From positions 27,379,427 to 27,443,426 of the forward strand of contig NC_092052.1 in NCBI RefSeq assembly GCF_003086295.3: a stretch of DNA of 64,000 nt. The letters run 5' to 3'. Both the position numbers and the translations under genes were made by a program. The DNA comes from Arachis hypogaea. Lineage: Eukaryota; Streptophyta; Magnoliopsida; Fabales; Fabaceae. The notes under the pieces were generated by a model. It did not search any database, was not told the origin of the DNA, and worked only from the letters and a program-made list of their open reading frames with translations. Of this stretch, positions 57,542 to 64,000 are shown one piece after another (positions within the stretch are counted from its first letter, which is position 1; every line of letters begins with the position of its first letter).

Positions 57542-60327
57542 ATCGGTGATATCATCAGATTGCCTATTTAATATTTATAACTGAATTAGACATATTTCGC
57601 TGCACAAAAAATACTTGTAGTATAAAATTATTAAAAAAGGTTAATAAAATTTAGAAAACTAAACTTACCGAACAGCTTTAATTCGATTCTCGACTTCATT
57701 ATCAGTATCATATATATATATAGCTGAGAAAACTTTGGGATATTATTCACTAACGGAAGAAAGCTACCAATAGCATGGTAATTCTAACCGCTAAGTAAAA
57801 ATGTCGGAGGGGCAGATCCATTGTTTATGTTGTTGTTCATTTTACCAGCCATGGATGTGAATGAAAACAAAGAATTGAATAGTCGAATTTTCTTCTTAAA
57901 GAACCTCGATGTCTCATCATGCTTAAAGTGAAGATTTTGTAAAATATCAGGAGCTGATTTAAGAATAGGCAATTCAACCTTTCCATCCATACAACAAAGA
58001 CCAAAATGTGCTGTAGCATGCCCATTAGTTCTGGTTAACCTCTCTTTATCCCACATGTTGGCATTGCAAAATAGACAGCAAAAAATAGGATCACCCGCAT
58101 CCCAATAATCTATAGAAGAATAACATGCAAAAATTTTATGCAGAAAATAGAAAAAAAAGTTAAAGAAACATATATATAAATTAATAAAAATAATCCTAAA
58201 CAATTGTAAAGGGTAAGGCTATAAACCTTCCTCGTTTTCTTCAAGCTGATCATGATCAGAATGTTGAAAAACATGTCCTGTATATTATGAAAGAGATAAA
58301 CAAATAAATAAGACCTCTAAAATATTTAAGGATTTTGTTATCATATGCCTTTAAGAAACACATTAATAATTTTTATAAACTTTTGTTCAAAATTATCCTC
58401 TAAAATTATTAGTGCTAAATCTGAAAACTAAAAATAATCAGAATGTTAATTGACCTTTTACATTATTTTTCTTTATTTCTTCTTCATATTTTCTTATACG
58501 TACAGATAAGAAAATTAAGAATGCAGTGGAGTACATCGTTTCTAGCATTTCCTATTCACATTGTAATTCCTCAACCTATCTAATTTACTTTCTTTGTTAT
58601 ATGCTCCTCTGTTTTAAAAAATTTTTAATTAATCTGTCTTATGATTTGATAAAGCAAACCAAAGATACACAGAAATACTATTTAAAAGCTAGAGATTCTT
58701 ATCCATTTGTACTTGCTAAAAAATAGAGTTTTATAATTTTTTTGTTTAATTTGTTGAATGTACTCTCTCAATTTATCTACTCACACCTACCTTGTCTGTT
58801 ATAGATGTTACATTGTAATAGTAAAAGAAGGGTAAAAAAATAAAAAAAATACATATGCTTGAGTGAAAAAATAATTTTACAAATAATATATAGATATTAT
58901 GTTGTAACAGTGAAAGCAACAAAAAATTAAATATGCTTTAAGTCAAAAATTAAATTGACTTACTATTTTTAGAGAAAAATTTGAATAATGTGATTAAAAT
59001 TTTAAAGCTTAATTTAGGCATGAAAATATGAGAGAGGATGATATTAATTCAGTAGACCAACTAATCCTTAAATGACACATGTATTTATAATTATCAAATA
59101 CAATTAATGTTTCTAAGCTATGTCCTAAGGGAATAGAACAATAAAATCAAATATTTAATTAAGACATAATATATAAGCTATATAATAGAAAATAAAATCA
59201 TTACCAATTGTATCCACTATATCTGATTCGGGTATGAAGGCATCATCTATAGCAATGTCATATCCATCAATGACTATATACATAGATATATTGTTACATA
59301 ATAATTGTACCTTGTATATAAGTAAATAGCATTACTCTAAATAATTTGAAAAAATATAAAAGGTGTAAAATACCTTAGAAGTCATCTCGAACTTCTTGGG
59401 AAGAAATTTCAACTGAATAAGCTGCTGAATGATCGATGTCTAATTGGGATTCGTTAAACAAATTACGGGTAGTCCCAGCAAGATGAATCAACGTCTTTGA
59501 AGGTGGAATCAAAGGACGTTTGCTCCTAAATTCATACGGAATGAACAACTGAATCAATAGTAAAAAGAAACTCTTCAGAACAAAAATAAATATAATAATA
59601 ACACATAAATGATGTGGGATAACTGCTTCAAAATAACTACATGAATAATTTTATGTCTGTTGAATATACATGTAACTTGTTTCAGCATCTAAATTGGCAG
59701 ATGGAACCAAAATAGTCTCCGCATTGGCTCCGGGGTTAGAAATAACATTCTGCTTCAGAGAATGATTCTCCTTACCATGAGTTTGACCTCTACATGTATT
59801 AATGGATACAGCAGAATGTTGAGCTAATATGATATTTCAGTTAATAATTAAATAGAAAAAAATCACATATAGACGTAATTTAAATAAACATTAGTAAAAA
59901 AAATCAAATGGAATGAAATTTAAAAATCCAGACCATTAGTCTTGTCAGATAGAGGTGTTCTGTTTTGCCCATCACAAAGACAAACATCATAACGATGTAT
60001 TGAAGTAGAGGCACCGTCATAATTCTGAGTGGATTGAAATATGTTTTTCTTGTCGCACAATATAGGTGAATGATTTGTTGTAGAATTCCTCTTCATAGGT
60101 AATATTTGGCTATAAGCAACTTTCATAAATTCAAAACATCCTATTAAATCGAAAGGCTAAATCGTAAGAAAATAAAAAGAGCACATAATGATTGTTTGTG
60201 ATAAATTCGAAAAGAAGCATACTATCTAACCTTCAAATGCCACGTTTTTAGCCCTCTTCTGCCTTCTAATGAGACTCCTATTGAGCCTTGCAAGCTTAGG
60301 AGAAATCTGATAATATGTGTCTTCCAT
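57542..60327 (-). pseudogene. Helitron RepHel, multi-exon N-terminal region
   Basis: The start is probably the ATG at 60327 (EDTYYQISPKLARLNRSLIR), with a donor after 60231, a second exon about 60140-59934 (NHSPILCDKKN, CLCDGQNRTPLSDKTNG) and a third about 59823-59677. Others near 59548-59374 (TLIHLAGTTRNLFNE), 59270-59200 and 58260-58220 lead to 58120-57784, which encodes DYWDAGDPIFCCLFCNANMW, GHATAHFGLCCMDGKVELP and a zinc-binding-like cysteine pattern typical of plant Helitron proteins. Exact splice phases could not all be reconciled, so the model is provisional. Confidence 0.7.
58280..59200. other. Intron-like AT-rich DNA within the Helitron
   Basis: No coding signal on either strand; the plus-strand frame at 58526-58726 has no family resemblance. 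Confidence 0.45.
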
Positions 60328-61447
60328 TTCTAACAAATATAAGTTTGCTAGATATATGATGAATACATTGGATGATAAAAATTTTAGAGAATCGTTAATG
60401 AATTCATTGAATATAGAAAATGATAGCTAATGAGGGGAACAAAAAAAAAAGAACTCAGACATACCAAACTAATAAGAAATTGAAATTACAATGACAACAT
60501 ATCACATAAAACTGAGATACACAACTGGAAATGGACTATAGAATGAAAGAAAGTGACAATAATATAGACATATAATATGTTTGTATAACCTCTCTAAATG
60601 GACCTCTATGGTTACGTTGCATGTGATAGCAATAATCAAGAAATACACGCCTAATGGATGGTGAATGGAGGAAAACACACAACCTAGCATGTAGGCTACA
60701 ATTTATTGGTTATATTTAAATTGCATGAGTACAGTTAAATAAAGTGAAAAAAATAAAGTTAGAACAAATATTGAAGGGCATAATAATATATAAAAAGGCA
60801 AGAAATCAGCGTAAGCCATAATTATACAACAGAAGAAAAAATGATACCGCATAAAGGTGAATAGGTCAGTGGTAGAAAATGAAAATAACAATTAAATCCA
60901 TAAAAAGGATCAAATAAGTTATTAAAGCTATAATGTAGCTAATGATCATCAAAATGTTAAAAAATTTATATAACCCATGCACCAACTATATATGGAACAA
61001 CAACCAGTAAATACATTGAATGTATCAGCTTAAAAGTTATATCACGAGCTGGTCATTAAAAACTTGTAAAGCTTGATTGTAACATAAAGAATCCCAAAAA
61101 TAAAAACAAAATAAAAAACTTAAATAGAATTAATAAGCACAGGAAGAATAATATAAATAAATGAACAGTGTATCTTACTTCAAGCACTTAACATTATAAT
61201 TAATCATTACATTGATGGATGCATAATTTTTTTTACATAACTAGAGAAGCTTAAAAAAAATCATGTCTAGATACTTAGGTACCATGAAATCATAACATGG
61301 TACTTGCATATCTAACCATACAACCAAAATATTATGGGATTAAATCAATGACATGATATATTCATCAACTAAACAAAAATGACCTAACATGGACAATAAG
61401 GAAAAAAAAATTATCAAGGTTTAGAAATAGATAATGCTAAACAATAC
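60328..61447. other. AT-rich interval between RepHel and the B3 gene
   Basis: No gene seen. It should contain the Helitron 5' end unless the B3 gene lies inside the Helitron; I could not recognise a TC-starting terminus. Confidence 0.45.
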
Positions 61448-62738
61448 TTAGTTTTTTATAATCTCTGCATACATGACTCTCTCATCTTCTGCTGAAACCA
61501 TGAACTTAAGCTTGCTACCTACACTTAATAAATTATTCCTAACAAATGCACGCCAAGCCCTGGTCATTAAAACTTCATAATATGACTTCTCTTTGTTTGT
61601 CCATCTGAGCACCATGTTGTAAGCATAGCCACCCTTCTGACACAATCTTACATAATCAAATTGAGAAGGAAATGCCTTCTTTGCAAACTCAGGAGGCAAA
61701 ACCTGATGGAGAATTAATGATGATTAAAAAAATTGATAACAAAAAAGAGATAATTTAAAATGCTTAAATGAACGCTTTCTAAAGAACAGACTGGATATCA
61801 TTGACATCAAGAACACACACATGGGAAACAAAGAAAGGCTGATATGGCTAGGGTTAGGGAGAAACTCAAAAAAAGTTGGCCGGTTGAGAGTAGCATCACA
61901 TAGTGGATGGTTAGGGAGAAATACAACATGTTCATTGAAATTCTTTGAAAAAAAGTCATGGAATTTGATTGGTATAACAAAACCAATAAACTGATCTGAT
62001 TCCATGGTGTATAATGGAATTTCCTGAACAACCTGATTGCCATTGTTAACAACGTCACATGGACTACTCTGGGCATGTTGATGAGATTGTTCTGTCTCCA
62101 TCAAATTGCAATCAGGGGAAGGAGGTAGATTAGAAAGATTAGAGATCTTAGATTTTTTTTCTTTTTGAATGCAGCTATAACATTGCTCATAAAAATCTGG
62201 TCTTCATTGTCAGGCAATTTATCCTTACCCTTGTCAGTAACAGTAGCATGCAAATAACCTTTGTAGCTACGTTTCAAGGCAACCATCCTTAACATCAAGT
62301 CATCCCTCACACTAAGAATATAAAAGAACTTTCTGCAAACATATGTTATCTTCAAAGAACCTCCGAATCCAATACCATATATCTCAATGATATTCTGCAT
62401 TCCATCTATAATGTAAGCACTAGATTCACCCCTAAGGATACGCAACTCAACTTGATTGTCATGTTCATCAAATAGAATAATGGTATCATAAAAAAAATTC
62501 TTGTATTCTCTATAAAAAAGGCTTGGAATCCCATGCAGTGACTACAAACATAAAATTTAAAAACAATCACTAAAGAGCTGAAAAACAACTTTTAAAACAA
62601 AAGTCTAAATAAATCATAAATGCAACTGAATCAAGTAAAGGTCTCATTAAAGGGGATTCAATTACCGAAAAGGGGTCGATGTTCAAGTAGAATCCTCTAG
62701 CATGCAATTCTTGGATAGGTGCCACATTGGTGTTAGCC
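61448..62738 (-). pseudogene. Two-B3-domain protein gene (damaged or needing a revised model)
   Basis: Exon 1 (ATG 62738 to about 62664, donor GTAATT) encodes NTNVAPIQELHARGFYLNID. Exon 2 (from about 62543, acceptor TTTGTAG) carries the first B3-like domain (IPSLFYREY, NQVELRILRG, IIEIYGIGFGGSLKITYV). At an A8 run (62153-62160) one base is missing relative to the continuing frame, which proceeds through PPSPDCNLMETEQSHQH to IGFVIPIKFHDFF. The last exon (61704-61448, acceptor CCATCAG) has the second B3 domain: LPPEFAKKAF, then TRAWRAFVRNNLLSVGSKLK, ending at TAA. Another frame problem lies near 61850. B3 proteins bind DNA. It is the closest relative of the gene split at 6651/16470. Same strand as, and directly upstream of, the Helitron RepHel. 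Confidence 0.65.
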
Positions 62739-64000
62739 ATTGACACAATGCTTACTACTGGAAGAATTGGAAATGAGCAAAGTAATAGAAAGAAAACTTG
62801 GTGCAGAACAATAAATGAAATAAAAAATAGTAATGCAGATCAGTAATAAATAGGATTGTTTCAAAGCAAACTTTACTGCTTATGCCAAAGTAAAATGGAT
62901 AATAATGTTACATATTTTGAAGTGTAGAAAACTTATATGGATTTATATTGTGAAGGAAACCGACTGAATTCACGTTAACTTGTAAGGGACACCAAAGGTT
63001 TTTTAAATAAACTCATAAAACTAAAGAAAACTATATTTGTATACAGAAAGCGTAAATTTCACCAAGCAAAATGATTGAGTAAATAACACTGCAAATAAAA
63101 CATGATTATATCTATTTGATATCATGAACATGCATAATACTTAGACCTAAGATAACTACTTGATTCTGAAAAATGTGAATTGTAATAATAAAAAAATGCA
63201 AGACTTCATTATCCTTTATTGCACTCAATGTAAAATTACTGGTGGATTATCTGTTACAGCAAATAAGCATTATGTTAAGTTTAGAAATTACTACTGGTCA
63301 GAACTCCAATTGGTTAGAAGCACATCAGAAGAGGTAATGATTGGCATAAAGTAGTGCAAAAATCAATTGAATTTGAAAAGGCTGGGAAGTTCAACAAAAG
63401 AGCAAGATAAGATTTATGAATAAATAAATGTTAAAAAAAGATAATATTACTTAATAAAAAGGATTTAAAAATATTGACGCATAAATATAATGAACTCCAA
63501 CATGTCATCTAAAAATGTTGTATTAAACTTTTACTCATGTAATACTAATAGTCAGAGTTATTTGTGATGTGAAAAATATATTAACTATAATAACTGCTAT
63601 CTAAAAATAAATATACCTTATTAAGAAAATTAAAAATAGAGAGTGAACTCATTAGAGTTCCAACTTGAACATTAACCAAAACTATTTTATACAAAAAACT
63701 ATGTTTTGGATAAAATCAAGGTGAATTTCTCTTAAATATAAAGATTAGGTAATGTGGTAAAGCTACATGTAAAAAAAATGTATTTCATTGTAACTGTGCA
63801 TTATAAACACATGTTAATGTGATAAAATGTATATAACGAAATTGAATGCAAAATCATAGACTGCAACAAAAACACTTATATGAAAAGGTATATAAGAATA
63901 TAAGAATAAAACAAAAAAATACTCATAAAGCTAAGAATAAACTAATAAAACTATAGAAAGATGTGACATGTACGAATAAATGGGTAAGTTCAAAGGAATA
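62739..64000. other. AT-rich DNA, no gene seen
   Basis: The plus-strand open frame at 63160-63354 resembles no known family and has unremarkable composition. No repeats beyond simple A/T runs were noticed. Confidence 0.45.

Larger units (their letters stand above)
50657..60327 (-). mobile_element. Helitron, minus strand (3' end resolved, 5' end not found)
   Basis: The minus-strand RepHel reading frame (60327 down to 50821) ends 160 bp before a canonical Helitron 3' terminus at 50657-50684. The 5' TC end must lie to the right of 60327 and was not identified. It is decayed by many stops and frameshifts and split by a solo LTR. Helitrons move by rolling-circle replication and insert between A and T; here the CTAG is followed by T on the minus strand, as expected. 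Confidence 0.88.

Noticed and set aside
61448..62738. RPA-like OB-fold protein of the Helitron
   Set aside because: Some plant Helitrons carry RPA-like ORFs, but W..FVRNN.L..GSKLKF and PPEFAKK fit B3 better than an OB fold.

Overview
The window looks like nuclear DNA of a legume, most likely peanut (Arachis). It is AT-rich, has spliced plant genes, and is packed with nested retroelements whose LTRs carry CG-rich GCGTACGC or GCGATCGC clusters of a kind I associate with Arachis. The species is recognition, not proof. I saw no bacterial, viral-capsid, rRNA, tRNA or CRISPR features.

Layout. 1-3436: partial LTR, minus strand, running off the left edge. 3437-6200: intergenic, with an AAT microsatellite and a 170-bp local duplication. 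6203-17295: a plus-strand B3-domain gene remnant split by a complete 9.8-kb LTR element (6652-16469) with 5-bp target duplications. This element has an Asp-tRNA-type primer site but no pol, so it is an Athila-like non-autonomous element. 18503-18988: last exon of a PDAT acyltransferase gene as a pseudogene. 19140-22140: 3' LTR plus pol tail of a chromovirus-type Ty3-gypsy element, minus strand. 23386-23705: fragment of a STRUBBELIG-type receptor kinase. 25292-29270: broken FAR1/MULE transposase-like gene with an LTR fragment inside. 30080-30720: unrecognised minus-strand gene debris. 30800-32550: another minus-strand LTR fragment, abutting a Tat/Ogre-type integrase tail (32551-32961) and an antisense ORF with its own TATA box (33796-35650). 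36097-37417: foldback Mutator-like element with a 9-bp target duplication.

38100-43226 holds the one clearly intact host gene: a crooked-neck/CLF1 (HAT-repeat, NineTeen-complex) splicing factor with eight coding exons joining into 697 codons, and two inferred 5' UTR introns.

45699-47401 is a 5'-truncated LINE with poly(A) and 17-bp target duplications. 50657 to at least 60327 is a decayed Helitron on the minus strand. Its 3' hairpin and CTAG end, HUH Rep motif and Pif1-type helicase motifs are visible, and its helicase is split by a 2.7-kb solo LTR (51315-54035, 5-bp duplications). 61448-62738 is a second two-B3-domain gene on the same strand, directly upstream of the Helitron ORF and possibly carried by it.

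The most interesting points are: two related B3 genes, each tied to a mobile element; a foldback element whose empty paralogous site is present in the same window; paired hairpins near the LTR 3' ends that covary between three copies; the antisense ORF with its own promoter; and an inactive yet recently mobilised non-autonomous element.
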